From contig JAFGXO010000179.1 of the NCBI GenBank assembly GCA_016936595.1, forward strand, positions 1-55,981: a DNA stretch of 55,981 bases, in the 5' to 3' direction. The position numbers and the translations under genes were made by a program. Positions within the stretch are counted from its first letter, which is position 1. Every line of letters begins with the position of its first letter. Origin of the DNA: Bacteroidales bacterium. Its GTDB lineage: Bacteria; Bacteroidota; Bacteroidia; Bacteroidales; JAFGUD01. Below, piece after piece: positions 25,584 to 34,704 of the stretch. Under the pieces are notes generated by a model that did not search any database, was not told where the DNA came from, and saw only the letters and a list, made by a program, of their open reading frames with translations.

Positions 25584-26612
25584 TTATGCTAATATCGCCT
25601 TTTTTTCTGCTATAGAAACCTCAACTGTTCTTCCGGCATTAAATTCTATAAAATCGCTTTGAATACCATCGCTAAAAATTACGCCATTGTGTGCCATATT
25701 TGATTCTATGCTTAATATTTCGTTGCCAATTATTTTTCCAACAACGATGTTTGCTGACGATGTTCTGCTTACAAATGGTTCGCGAACAACAAACATTAGC
25801 TCGTCTGCACTGTGAGCAATTGGGGTAAACTGTACATCAATATTTGGAGCAAAAACATCTAAAAAGCCATTTGTCATGTTAAAAAATGAACTCAGCCAGC
25901 CGGTTGAGCCGGCTCCGGTTGACACAATTATTCCGCTTGAACTTTGTGTTTCTTCTTGATTGTTATATTTTATTTTATACTTTGCCGATGCGTGAGAATC
26001 AATTCCAATAAAAAAATCGTTGAATGCAAGCAGAGTTTGTCCGTTGTCCATTTTTGCTTGAGCCATAGTTATTGCTTTGGGCAAAAAATTATTGTTAATT
26101 ACATTTAAAACTGCCGGCATAAAGTTGTTTCTATTGTAGGGTAAAAGTACTCCGTCAATTTTTGAGGGATCGGGGTTTATGCCAATTATAGGTAATCCGT
26201 TTAGGTATTTAGCTGTGTTTGCAACTAATCCGTCTTGCCCAACAACAATAATTAAATCTTTTTCGGAAAAAATATAATTCGATAAATATTTTTGCTCTAA
26301 TCTTTTAATTTTCAGAATTTTAGCAACTTGTTTTTCAACAATACTTAGTGTTTGATTAAAAATAATATCTTCTTTTTCGTATGAATCAAGTTCTTGGTCA
26401 ACCATAACGTCAGCAATAGCTTCTTCGGCTAAAATTTCTTCTTTAGACATCAAAGGAGCTTTGCTCATTATTTTTTTTCTGCTAAAAGCAACTCTATTTT
26501 GTTTTATGTAAAATTTTGCCTGTTCTTCGGTGTTATATTTTGTTTTAAGTTGTTGTAAACGAGTTGGTCTAATAACAATTATTGCGTTTTCTTTTTTTTC
26601 AAACGACTTCAT
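25584..26612 (-). CDS. NAD-kinase-like protein
   Basis: This 342-residue protein has an NAD kinase/diacylglycerol kinase-type fold. The position of the nucleotide-binding GGDGT motif reads VVGQDGLVANT (G125-L129), so the second Gly is Gln and Thr is Leu. The later motifs are well kept: IIGINPDPSKIDG (about 142-154), AFNDFFIGIDSH (the NE/D motif) and SSGIIVSTGAGSTGW (225-239). It may have altered cofactor use or be a non-catalytic sensor of NAD. It starts within the stop codon of the SPFH gene upstream (TAATG), so the two proteins likely work together. A separate standard NAD kinase would be expected elsewhere in the genome. Confidence 0.8.
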   Translation of the reverse strand: MKSFEKKENAIIVIRPTRLQQLKTKYNTEEQAKFYIKQNRVAFSRKKIMSKAPLMSKEEILAEEAIADVMVDQELDSYEKEDIIFNQTLSIVEKQVAKILKIKRLEQKYLSNYIFSEKDLIIVVGQDGLVANTAKYLNGLPIIGINPDPSKIDGVLLPYNRNNFMPAVLNVINNNFLPKAITMAQAKMDNGQTLLAFNDFFIGIDSHASAKYKIKYNNQEETQSSSGIIVSTGAGSTGWLSSFFNMTNGFLDVFAPNIDVQFTPIAHSADELMFVVREPFVSRTSSANIVVGKIIGNEILSIESNMAHNGVIFSDGIQSDFIEFNAGRTVEVSIAEKKAILA

Positions 26613-27622
26613 TATTTTTGTATTTGTTGGGTCAAACTATTAAGCAATTCAGGCGAAATATTCAAATTTTGAATATTTTGTGCATTTTCGGCTAATTCTC
26701 TAAAAGCTAAAGCTATGTCATTTTTAGCCGAGTTATTGTTTAGAGCCGAAATTATTTTCCAATCAATTTCTTTATATGGGCTCAAACCGGCTTCGAGTTT
26801 GTATTTTGAAGAGTCTGCTAATAATTTTTCGTTTTCAACTTTGCTTTTTATAAATATTTTTCTTATTTCTTCGGTTTCAATATCGGCATTAATACGCATT
26901 AGTCGTATTTTTTTCTGATTTTCTTGCTCCAATTGTTCTTTTTCCATTTTTTTTTGCGAAATTTGTTTTTGCTTTTCTTGTATTGCTATTTCGGTATTAA
27001 GTTCTGTTTCTTTTATTTTTCTTTCTTGTTCAACAGCAAAATTTCTACGTGTATAAATTGCTTCGTCTGCTTCTTGTTGGAGTTTTTCTCGTGTTGAAGT
27101 TTCTAAAGCTTTAGCCATATCGGGAGTTGGTTTTACCGCTATTACGTTAACACTTAATATTTTTAAACCCAATGATGTGGTGGTTTCTGAATTTGAAATT
27201 CCTTCGTATATTTTTTGTTGAATTAATTTTGCATTTGTTATGGCTTCGGTTAGTACAATGCTCTGAATAAACGAAGTAGTAGCTGTTTGAGCCTCGTTAA
27301 CTAATCGTTGTTCAAGTTTTTCTTCGTCGGAGGTTTTGCGTAAGCCATCAAAATCAACCGTAAAATCTAATAATTTTGATAGTTTTTCGGGGGCTTCTAT
27401 TTGATAAGATATTTGGCCTTGAACAGTAATAGACTGAAAATCGGAGGTTGTTTCCGAAAAAATAAAAGGAATATCACTACTTCCTAATGGAACCGCAACT
27501 ATTGAAGATGTTCTTTTTGATGAATAAAAGGCTAAACCTTTTCCTTTTTTTACTTCCAAACCCTTTTTGTAATGTATTACATAAGTCATTGAGTCGAATT
27601 TAACATATTTTATCCCGAGCAT
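26612..27622 (-). CDS. SPFH/Band 7 domain protein
   Basis: This 336-residue protein has an N-terminal SPFH domain (about residues 1-185) with the segments SIVAVPLGSSDIPFIF, SITVQGQISYQI, AKLIQQKIYEGIS and LGLKILSVNVIAVKPTPDM. A long charged coiled coil (about 190-280, rich in Glu, Lys, Gln) and a C-terminal region with NLNISPELLNSL follow. No transmembrane helix or signal peptide is seen, so it may oligomerise on a membrane surface or in the cytosol. I chose ATG 27622 rather than the in-frame start at 27664 because a TAAATTTG promoter element lies between them (27644-27651). It is translationally coupled to the NAD-kinase-like gene. Confidence 0.85.
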   Translation of the reverse strand: MLGIKYVKFDSMTYVIHYKKGLEVKKGKGLAFYSSKRTSSIVAVPLGSSDIPFIFSETTSDFQSITVQGQISYQIEAPEKLSKLLDFTVDFDGLRKTSDEEKLEQRLVNEAQTATTSFIQSIVLTEAITNAKLIQQKIYEGISNSETTTSLGLKILSVNVIAVKPTPDMAKALETSTREKLQQEADEAIYTRRNFAVEQERKIKETELNTEIAIQEKQKQISQKKMEKEQLEQENQKKIRLMRINADIETEEIRKIFIKSKVENEKLLADSSKYKLEAGLSPYKEIDWKIISALNNNSAKNDIALAFRELAENAQNIQNLNISPELLNSLTQQIQK

Positions 27623-27643
27623 AATTTTGAGTTTTTGTTTGCA

Positions 27644-27651
27644 CAAATTTA
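27644..27651 (-). promoter_or_regulatory. -7 element for the SPFH/NAD-kinase-like operon
   Basis: The minus strand reads TAAATTTG, a full TAnnTTTG match, 21 bp before the ATG at 27622. It argues against the longer start at 27664. Confidence 0.5.
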
Positions 27652-27731
27652 TTAAAATATTCAACTCTTTTAAAAAATTTTCAGATAAAGAAAAAATTTT
27701 ACCACTTTCGCATGATTTTTAAAATTTAATT

Positions 27732-28955
27732 ATGAAAAAAAATATTCTCTTTTTAATAATATTATTACTAAGTGTTTCAGGGCTTATTGCTCAAGATGAT
27801 TATCCGCTTCAAACGCGTTATCCTTTTGTAAATTACGATAGTAACGTTTTAAGTTTTCCGGGAGATAAAAGTGCTTTTGAAACATTATTTGCAAAGTTCG
27901 ATACCTTAATTTTATATGGAACAAATCATATTTCAGTTCTGCAAATTGGAGCATCGCATACACAGGCAGATATTTTTACGGCACAATTAAGAATGCGGTT
28001 GCAAACAATGTATCCGGGATTAAGTGCAGGAAGGGGATATATTTTTCCGTATAATTTAATAAATACAAATTCGCCATATAGCTATAAAGCATCTCATACC
28101 GGAACATGGGAGGTGTGTAGAAACGTGCAAAATAAAGACTGTATTTTGGGTGTAACCGGTATTTCGGCTACAACATTTTCCGAGGGCTCAACAATCAGTA
28201 TCGAATTGCGTGATAATCAGCAGGTTAATTATGATTTTAATTATGTTAAAATTTTGCATAGCACAGATTCTGCTTCATTTATGGTTAATCTGGTTCCCGA
28301 TAGTTTAATTATTTCGGCTCAAACAAATTATGAAAAAGGTTATACAGAGTTTTATTTAAATGAATATGTTGATAATATAACTTTACGGGTTGAGAGATCA
28401 GAACTAACTCAAAATTATTTTAGCTTGTACGGAATTTTTTTGGAAGATACTTATCCGGGAATTGTATTTCACCCGGTTGGGATAAATGGAGCAAGTACTC
28501 ATTCGTTTCTAAAATGTACTTTGCTTGAGCAACAAATTGAGGCAATTAATCCCGATTGGGTAATATTTGCTTTGGGAACAAACGATGGCTATACTTCAAA
28601 TTTTGATTCTATTGCTTTTAAAAATAATATGCAAAGTCTGGTTAAAAGAATTAAGTTGGTAAAACCAAATATAGCAATTACTATTATTGTTCCTAACGAT
28701 GTTTATTATAAACGCAGATATGCAAATCCTAACACGGCAATACAAGCACACATGATACGTGAGGTGGCAAAACAAGAAGGTTGTTCGGTTTGGAATATGT
28801 ACGAAATTATGGGGGGTTATAATTCGTCGGCTGTTTGGTTAGATTATAACTTGATGGCTTATGATAAGATTCATTTTTCAAATACCGGTTATATTTATCT
28901 TGCTGATTTGTTTTTTACCGCTTTTATTGATGCCTACGGCAATTTTATGAACTAA
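27732..28955 (+). CDS. exported SGNH/GDSL-type hydrolase
   Basis: This 407-residue protein has a signal peptide (about residues 1-20, ending SGLIAQ). The SGNH nucleophile block reads SVLQIGASHTQADI (about 74-87); the block with Asn is ALGTNDGYTS (about 281-290); and the terminal catalytic Asp/His pair is in YDKIHFSNTGYIY (about 377-389). A beta-rich insertion (about 100-245) separates the first two blocks. Bacteroidota homologues of this layout are usually esterases or deacetylases acting on glycans or peptidoglycan in the periplasm or outside. It is convergent with the SirB1-like gene downstream and diverges from the SPFH operon. Confidence 0.85.
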   Translation: MKKNILFLIILLLSVSGLIAQDDYPLQTRYPFVNYDSNVLSFPGDKSAFETLFAKFDTLILYGTNHISVLQIGASHTQADIFTAQLRMRLQTMYPGLSAGRGYIFPYNLINTNSPYSYKASHTGTWEVCRNVQNKDCILGVTGISATTFSEGSTISIELRDNQQVNYDFNYVKILHSTDSASFMVNLVPDSLIISAQTNYEKGYTEFYLNEYVDNITLRVERSELTQNYFSLYGIFLEDTYPGIVFHPVGINGASTHSFLKCTLLEQQIEAINPDWVIFALGTNDGYTSNFDSIAFKNNMQSLVKRIKLVKPNIAITIIVPNDVYYKRRYANPNTAIQAHMIREVAKQEGCSVWNMYEIMGGYNSSAVWLDYNLMAYDKIHFSNTGYIYLADLFFTAFIDAYGNFMN

Positions 28956-28981
28956 TAGTTAATGGGGGGCAAAAGATAGTT

Positions 28982-29845
28982 TTACAAAAATATTTTCTGA
29001 ATTTCAATAAGATAATTTAGATAAAAAGAATTGTTGCGATGAGCAAGTATTATAAATTTATTAATGAGCATTTTTAGAAGTAGGGTAGGTGTTATTATTG
29101 TAAAATCGTTGGTAGATTTTATGTTGAATTTATTGAGTATAAATTTTATTTCTTCGTTGGTGTATATATATCCTCTGTCGGGAGGGTTTACAAAAAAATT
29201 ATAATGTATTTTTTTATGAAAATAATATTTTTGAGCATTGGAATTACTCTCATTCAAAAAATAAGCAAGCATCAAAATATTTTTGCCCGAAATTAAATAT
29301 AGAGGGATATCGAGTTTTTTTGCTAATATAAAATAAATAATTGTAACTAAAGCAGGACTCGCTTTTTTATGATTTAATAAGCTTGTAATCAGGTTGTTGT
29401 CTATAGTTTCATTATCTAAAATAACTTTTATATTACTGTTTTTAAAAAGAACAAAATTTAACAATCTTATCTGTTCAATTGGCGAAAGATTTTTTATGTC
29501 AAAAATAAATTTTCGTTTTAAATTTTCAAAAAAATTTGTGAGTGCACTAAATTCTATAGCAGGATTAAAAAAACGATTTAAATAATAAATGCCCTTTAAA
29601 AAATCTTTGTCAGCCGAATTAACCCAATTTTCTAAATTTTTTTTGGTTTTTAAAAAGTTGTACTCTGTGTACAGGCTGTTTGCTTTTTCAACAAATAATT
29701 CGTTATCAGACAGTTCAACAGCTTTATTAAACTTATCATAGATGTTGTCAAAATCCATGATAAGTTTTTGTTTCGCTGAGTTGGACACAAAGTCGTCGGG
29801 GTCCGAGAGCAGTTTTAAAAGGGCATTAAATTCGTTATAGTCCAT
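28982..29845 (-). CDS. SirB1/transglutaminase-like family protein
   Basis: This 287-residue protein is probably cytosolic and resembles the SirB1 family (Transglut_core2). Conserved segments are the helical region SPIEQIRLLNFVLF (about residues 120-133), then KKASPALVTIIYFILAKKLDIPLYLI (about 157-182), which is the core of the family, and NILMLAYF. The catalytic Cys expected in a transglutaminase core (Ser-Ala position of KASPALV) is not a cysteine, so enzyme activity is unlikely. The final about 60 residues are helical. It is translated through a TAATG junction with the nucleoside phosphorylase gene upstream, hence coupled to it. Confidence 0.65.
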   Translation of the reverse strand: MDYNEFNALLKLLSDPDDFVSNSAKQKLIMDFDNIYDKFNKAVELSDNELFVEKANSLYTEYNFLKTKKNLENWVNSADKDFLKGIYYLNRFFNPAIEFSALTNFFENLKRKFIFDIKNLSPIEQIRLLNFVLFKNSNIKVILDNETIDNNLITSLLNHKKASPALVTIIYFILAKKLDIPLYLISGKNILMLAYFLNESNSNAQKYYFHKKIHYNFFVNPPDRGYIYTNEEIKFILNKFNIKSTNDFTIITPTLLLKMLINKFIILAHRNNSFYLNYLIEIQKIFL

Positions 29846-30723
29846 TATAAATCTAAAATTCGCTCAAGAACTGTGGCTACAAGTTCTTTAACCTTTACTT
29901 TATAGTCTGAGCTGTATTCTTTTTTGTATCTGTTAGCTATAATACTGCAAATAGTTAAAGCGTTGTGACCAAGCAGTTTAGATAATCCATAAATAGCAGA
30001 ACATTCCATTTCAAAGTTAGTAATTCTTAAATCTTTGAACTTAAAAAGTTGCAATTTATCGTTCATGTTCGGATCAACGGTTTCTAATCGTAATTTTCGT
30101 CCTTGAGGGCCATAAAAACCCGGGGCAGAAATAGTTATCCCTGAAACCATGTCTTTAGCAATAGTGTTAAACAGTTTTTCAGAAGAGTCAACAATGTATG
30201 GCCTGTGCAATAGTTTATTCCAAGAAGTATGTTCAATAAAAGCTTGTTCCATATCGTCATGGGTTATTTTTTCTCTTCCGGCATAAAAATTAATTAAGCT
30301 GTCAAAACCTAAAGCAACTTTAGCAGCAACCGGAGTATCAACCGGAATATCTTCTTGCAACGAGCCTGAAGTTCCTATTCTAATAAAGTTGAGTGTATGG
30401 TGTTCATCTTTTGGTAGTCTTGTATTCAAGTCTATATTAACAAGTGCATCAAGCTCATTTACAACTATATCAATATTATCTGTTCCAATACCTGTTGAAA
30501 CAACAGAAATTCTTTTTCCTTTATAATATCCGGTATGAGTTCTAAACTCTCTATTTTGTTTTTTAACTTCAATTTTGTCAAAAAAAGAAGAAATCATTTC
30601 AACTCTGTCTTGGTCTCCAACAAGAAGAACAACGTCTGCAATATCTTCGGGTAGTAAATGTAAGTGAAAAATACTTCCATCAGGGTTTAGTATTAATTCG
30701 CTCTTGCCAATTCGTTCTTTCAT
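29845..30723 (-). CDS. nucleoside phosphorylase (uridine phosphorylase-like)
   Basis: This 292-residue enzyme belongs to the PNP/UDP family and splits a nucleoside with phosphate into base and ribose-1-phosphate. Key segments are VLLVGDQDRVEMIS (phosphate-binding region, about residues 33-46), VVSTGIGTDNIDIVVNEL, FIRIGTSGSLQEDIPVDTPV (about 112-131) and FEMECSAIYGLSKLLGH, where the Glu contacts the ribose. The segment GFYGPQGRK is typical of uridine phosphorylase-like members. It is coupled to the SirB1-like gene. A TAATTTTG element at 30752-30759 (minus strand) is a plausible promoter -7 box. Confidence 0.88.
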   Translation of the reverse strand: MKERIGKSELILNPDGSIFHLHLLPEDIADVVLLVGDQDRVEMISSFFDKIEVKKQNREFRTHTGYYKGKRISVVSTGIGTDNIDIVVNELDALVNIDLNTRLPKDEHHTLNFIRIGTSGSLQEDIPVDTPVAAKVALGFDSLINFYAGREKITHDDMEQAFIEHTSWNKLLHRPYIVDSSEKLFNTIAKDMVSGITISAPGFYGPQGRKLRLETVDPNMNDKLQLFKFKDLRITNFEMECSAIYGLSKLLGHNALTICSIIANRYKKEYSSDYKVKVKELVATVLERILDL

Positions 30724-30751
30724 TTTATTAAATTTAAATTTATCTAAACCA

Positions 30752-30759
30752 CAAAATTA
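30752..30759 (-). promoter_or_regulatory. -7 element for the nucleoside phosphorylase gene
   Basis: The minus strand reads TAATTTTG, fitting TAnnTTTG, 28 bp before the start codon. No clear -33 TTG is seen. Confidence 0.45.
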
Positions 30760-30907
30760 AAAAAAAAAAGTAAATTGGTTTAGTTTTTTTAATGATTTTT
30801 TAGTTTGGATAAATATTTGCTTTTTTTTTGAAAAACAAATGATAATTTTAAATTTTAATCCGTTTTATTCATAAACATTGAAGGGTTGAAAGTTTATTAT
30901 AATTAAA

Positions 30908-30965
30908 GTCAAAAATTTATTCGCATATTAAGTTAATGTTTTTATTTGAAAAATAAATTTTTGAC
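30908..30965. repeat. 14-bp perfect inverted repeat
   Basis: GTCAAAAATTTATT (30908-30921) is the exact reverse complement of AATAAATTTTTGAC (30952-30965), with a 30-bp loop that itself holds TTTATTTGAAAAATAAA. It lies about 70 bp downstream of the proS stop. It may form a transcript-end structure or a binding site; no clean T-run follows on the minus strand. Confidence 0.7.
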
Positions 30966-31035
30966 CATCAATAAATGTATATGTATAAAAGGAAATAATT
31001 TTTAAAACGAATGAGTTAATTTTTTAATAAAAAAA

Positions 31036-32508
31036 TTAATATGCTTTAGCAAAAAGCACTCTTCTTTTTGAGGGCTTTCCTGTAACAATACATTTCCCGT
31101 CTTCTTCGGGTGCATTATCGGGAATTATTCTAATTGTAGCCCGAGTTTTTTCTTGAATTAAGGCTTCAGTTTCCGATGTTCCGTCCCAATGAGCCAGAAC
31201 AAAACCGCCTTTGTTTTCGATAACATCAACAAATTCGTCCCAATTATCTACTTTGTATGTATTTTCTTCTCTAAATTTAAGAGCTTTGTTGTATATATTT
31301 TGCTGAATATCATCAAGTAATGCTTCAATTTGAGCAGAAATATTTTCAAATGAATAAGATTTTTTATCAAGAGTGTCTCTTCTTGCAACTTCAACAGTAT
31401 TATTATCTAAATCTCGTTGTCCGATAGCAAGGCGAACAGGAACACCTTTAAGTTCATATTCGGCAAATTTCCAACCGGGTTTTTGTTTTTGGTCGTCGTC
31501 AAATTTTACGGTAATACCTTTATTTAAAAGCTCTTGCATCATAGGTGTAATTTTTTGACGTATAGCTTCTAATTGATCATCGGTTTTATAAATAGGAACA
31601 ATTACAACATGTATAGGTGCAACTTTAGGAGGTAATACTAAACCATAATCATCTGAGTGAGACATAATTAATGCACCAATCAGCCGAGTTGAAACGCCCC
31701 ACGATGTAGCCCAAACAAGTTCTTGTTTTCCGTCTTGATTTAGGAATTTTACATCAAAAGCTTTAGCAAAATTTTGCCCTAAAAAGTGAGATGTTCCAGC
31801 TTGTAATGCTTTACCGTCTTGCATAAGAGCCTCAATTGCATAAGTGTTATCGGCTCCGGCAAATCGTTCGCTTTCAGATTTTACTCCGGTGTGAACAGGA
31901 ATCGATAGGAAATTTTCGGCAAAATTCTTATAAATTTGCAACATTTTTTCGGCTTCTTCCACTGCCTCTTGTTTAGTTGCGTGGGCAGTGTGTCCTTCTT
32001 GCCATAAAAATTCAGCAGTTCTCAGAAAAAGTCGAGTTCGCATTTCCCAACGTACAACGTTAGCCCATTGGTTAATAAGCAAAGGTAAATCGCGATACGA
32101 TTGAATCCAGTTTTTGTAAGTGTTCCAAATAATTGTTTCGGAAGTTGGTCGCACAATGTATTCTTCTTCAAGTTTAGCATCGGGGTCAACCATCAAACCT
32201 TTTCCGTCGGGTTTTGCTTTCAGACGATAATGGGTAACAACAGCGGCTTCTTTAGCAAAGCCTTCAACGTGATCGGCTTCTTTTTCAAAAAAAGATTTGG
32301 GTATAAAAATAGGGAAATAGGCGTTTTGGTGTCCTGTTGCTTTAAATTGTTTGTCGAGTTCGTCTCTCATTTTTTCCCATATACTAAATCCGTAAGGTTT
32401 TATTACCATGCAACCTCTTACCGCAGAATTTTCGGCTAATCCGGCTTTTACAACTAATTCGTTGTACCATTTAGAATAATCTTCGGCTCGTTTTGTTAGC
32501 TTTGCCAT
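31036..32508 (-). CDS. proS: prolyl-tRNA synthetase (short, class 3)
   Basis: This 490-residue class II synthetase charges tRNA-Pro. It is of the short eukaryote/archaeal-like type without the INS editing domain. Motif 1 is near [20 protein letters not shown], motif 2 spans [18 protein letters not shown] and [20 protein letters not shown] (about residues 115-165), and motif 3 has [19 protein letters not shown] (about 268-286). An anticodon-binding domain follows (about 295-400), and the characteristic C-terminal zinc-binding-like domain ends the protein with RVLFAKAY. Two Cys residues appear near the end (GKCIVTG), fewer than in the full zinc site. The gene stands alone with a good -7 element upstream. 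Confidence 0.96.
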   Translation of the reverse strand: MAKLTKRAEDYSKWYNELVVKAGLAENSAVRGCMVIKPYGFSIWEKMRDELDKQFKATGHQNAYFPIFIPKSFFEKEADHVEGFAKEAAVVTHYRLKAKPDGKGLMVDPDAKLEEEYIVRPTSETIIWNTYKNWIQSYRDLPLLINQWANVVRWEMRTRLFLRTAEFLWQEGHTAHATKQEAVEEAEKMLQIYKNFAENFLSIPVHTGVKSESERFAGADNTYAIEALMQDGKALQAGTSHFLGQNFAKAFDVKFLNQDGKQELVWATSWGVSTRLIGALIMSHSDDYGLVLPPKVAPIHVVIVPIYKTDDQLEAIRQKITPMMQELLNKGITVKFDDDQKQKPGWKFAEYELKGVPVRLAIGQRDLDNNTVEVARRDTLDKKSYSFENISAQIEALLDDIQQNIYNKALKFREENTYKVDNWDEFVDVIENKGGFVLAHWDGTSETEALIQEKTRATIRIIPDNAPEEDGKCIVTGKPSKRRVLFAKAY

Positions 32509-32883
32509 ATTTTGTTGTTTTTTAAAGTTCTTATAAAAGCTCTTGCTTTTTTATTGAGTTGCAAAAGTACGAGAAATTTTTAAGATTAAATGTATTTTTT
32601 GAAGGGTTGTTTAAATAGCTCGGTTTTTTATTTTATTACTATGCGTTAAAGTGTAATATTTTTTGCCAAAAAATTAGGGGTTTATGTTGATGTAATATTC
32701 ATTAAATCAGTTTATTGAATATTATAAGTGATTTTTTTGCGTTTTTTAGTTCTGCTCAATAGTTGTTTTGCAAATTTTGTTATTTGGAATTGATATTTTG
32801 ATTACAAATATAATATTTTGCAAATTTTTAAACATGCCGGTTTATGCAAAAAATGCAAGGGAACGTTTGATATTCTACTATTT
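32509..32883. other. 375-bp intergenic region upstream of proS
   Basis: No gene is seen. The part next to proS carries its promoter element (32562-32569); the remaining about 300 bp, downstream of the membrane/NTPase gene, is AT-rich and I see no terminator or repeat in it. Confidence 0.5.
32562..32569 (-). promoter_or_regulatory. -7 element for proS
   Basis: The minus strand reads TACTTTTG, a full TAnnTTTG match, about 54 bp before the proS start codon. Confidence 0.55.
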
Positions 32884-34590
32884 TTAATCTAATTGTTCTA
32901 ATAACTTTTCAACAACATGCTCATTTGTTGAAGTTTCTATGTCAAAAATAGAAGCTTTTGAAACAGCAAACTTTCGCAAAACCGGTTTTACTAATCCTTT
33001 TCGTACAACCCAAATAATTTTCACGTCAGTTTTTTTAAATAATTCATCAATACTATTAGACCAGCCTTTGTTTTTTAGTTCAAGCGGGCCAACTTCATCT
33101 ACAATAACAACAGTATTTTTATTGTTTTTTACCGATTTTAGAATTTCTTCTCCCCATTCTACAGTATCGTCATTAAAAAAAAATCTGCCGGTAATTGTTT
33201 TTCCAATATTTTTTATCGAGCAAAGAATTTTTTGTTCACCAGTAGAAATATCATGCAAATAAAATTCCGACTTCGTTTCATTTTCAAATACTCCAATAGC
33301 AGTAAACCCTTGTACTAAAATATTTTTATCTTTTAAATTATCAATAACTTTAGAAACAAATGTAGTTTTACCCTTATTTTTTTCACCCGTTATTACAATT
33401 AATTCTCTATTTTTAACTCTGTTCATGAAGTTTTCGTACACAGAATCAGCGATATTTATCATTCCTGTTATTACTTTTGAGGGATTTTTAAAAAAAAACT
33501 TAGGATTTGTATTTCTGTCAATTATAACAGGAAGAACCGAAAAAGCTAAACCCATTGATTGGTATAAATTTCCAAAACCTCGGCGAAATAAAATTGCTCT
33601 AACTAACGGATTTCTAAGTTCATAACTAATAACACTAAAGCCAATAAGCAATACAAACATTCGTAAAATCATTTGCAATCCAATTATTAATCCTTCGGTA
33701 TTTAGCAGAGATAAATTTTGAGTGCCGGAATAAAATAAAATTGAAATTAATAATAAAAGCAGTATTTGAATCCAAAAGCCCACTTTTTTTAAATGTCTAA
33801 ATGCTTTTTTGTATTTTATAATAGCAAACACAATATAAAAAATGCTTATTAAAGCAGAAAAAAGCAAATCAAAAATATTAAGAGATACAAATACAACAAC
33901 TAAAGAAAATAAATTGAAAAGTAAAAAAAATGCAGAGTATTTTTCGGATTTATTTTCTTCTAAAAAATTATTTTTAAACACGGAATTCTCTAATTCTTCC
34001 TTTTTGGAATTTTTTACAGATTTTTGACCGATATAAATACCTAAAATTGCCGAAATAAAACCAACTATTACATAAAAAGAACTTAAAATTAAAATTCCTT
34101 GTGTAAAATTAATGTCTGTAATTTTTAATTGTTTTATGATAAAATAGTATAAATTTTCCGATATTTTTACAATGTCTCCACCGTACAATATCAAAAGAGT
34201 AATAATTTTATGAATCATAACACTGTAAAGTGCTAAAATTCCGCCCAAAATATAACCCAGCCAATTTTTACCTAATACAAAAAAACTAAATTCTATTAAA
34301 AGAGCTTCCATAAAAATACCGGTCATAGGACCAATTAAAACCGCACTTGGAGAAATAGATTTCATTAATGCCGCAATAATTCCTGCCCTGATAACAATAC
34401 CATTTTCTTTCCAAATTTGACTAAAAGTTATTATTATTATCACAGCAAGAATAGTTAAAATAGTTCCCGACATTGGGAAACGAATATTATGCAAAAAACT
34501 ACCGAAAACTATTTCAAAACTTGCCCAAATACTACCCAGTACGGCAGCTTTAAACCAAACAGATTTTATTTTTGTGTTATAGATTTCCAT
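32884..34590 (-). CDS. membrane protein fused to THEP1-type nucleoside-triphosphatase (ECF-transporter-like)
   Basis: This 568-residue protein has three parts. Residues 1-190 form five or six membrane helices with SFLHNIRFPMSGTIL and SPSAVLIGPMTGIFMEALL, resembling an ECF transporter substrate-binding (S) component. Residues 215-365 contain more helices and the segment LQMILRMFVLLIGFSVISYE, then RNPLVRAILFRRGFGNLY, which reads like an EcfT/CbiQ coupling component. Residues 395-568 are a P-loop NTPase of the THEP1 (NTPase_1) family with Walker A GEKNKGKTT (402-410) and Walker B VVIVDEVGPLE (494-504). Together they suggest a single-chain energy-coupled uptake or gating protein for a small ligand. 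The DUF364 gene lies 114 bp upstream on the same strand. Parts one and two are inferred from motif resemblance; the NTPase is clear. Confidence 0.7.
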   Translation of the reverse strand: MEIYNTKIKSVWFKAAVLGSIWASFEIVFGSFLHNIRFPMSGTILTILAVIIIITFSQIWKENGIVIRAGIIAALMKSISPSAVLIGPMTGIFMEALLIEFSFFVLGKNWLGYILGGILALYSVMIHKIITLLILYGGDIVKISENLYYFIIKQLKITDINFTQGILILSSFYVIVGFISAILGIYIGQKSVKNSKKEELENSVFKNNFLEENKSEKYSAFFLLFNLFSLVVVFVSLNIFDLLFSALISIFYIVFAIIKYKKAFRHLKKVGFWIQILLLLLISILFYSGTQNLSLLNTEGLIIGLQMILRMFVLLIGFSVISYELRNPLVRAILFRRGFGNLYQSMGLAFSVLPVIIDRNTNPKFFFKNPSKVITGMINIADSVYENFMNRVKNRELIVITGEKNKGKTTFVSKVIDNLKDKNILVQGFTAIGVFENETKSEFYLHDISTGEQKILCSIKNIGKTITGRFFFNDDTVEWGEEILKSVKNNKNTVVIVDEVGPLELKNKGWSNSIDELFKKTDVKIIWVVRKGLVKPVLRKFAVSKASIFDIETSTNEHVVEKLLEQLD

Positions 34591-34655
34591 AATAAATTTT
34601 AAAAAAACATAATTTGATAAAATGTCAGAATAAGAAATAATAGAAATTGTACAAA

Positions 34656-34700
34656 TCCCGAACCCCGCAAACCAGCAACTTGAAAACCTGCAACCTCGCT
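34656..34700. repeat. CCCGAAACC/CCAGnAACT-type intergenic repeat, copy A
   Basis: The plus strand reads TCCCGAACCCCGCAAACCAG then CAACTTGAAAACCTGCAACC. It shares ACCAGnAACTnnAAAACC with the sequence at 36894-36930. Such GC-richer, degenerate tandem strings stand out against the AT-rich background and lie upstream of the membrane/NTPase gene. Confidence 0.55.
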
Positions 34701-34704
34701 ACTT

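Larger units (their letters stand above)
30724..31035. other. 312-bp intergenic region between nucleoside phosphorylase and proS
   Basis: No gene is visible. It holds the -7 element of the phosphorylase gene (TAATTTTG, 30752-30759, minus) and a perfect 14-bp inverted repeat downstream of proS (30908-30965); the rest is AT-rich and featureless to my eye. Confidence 0.6.
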
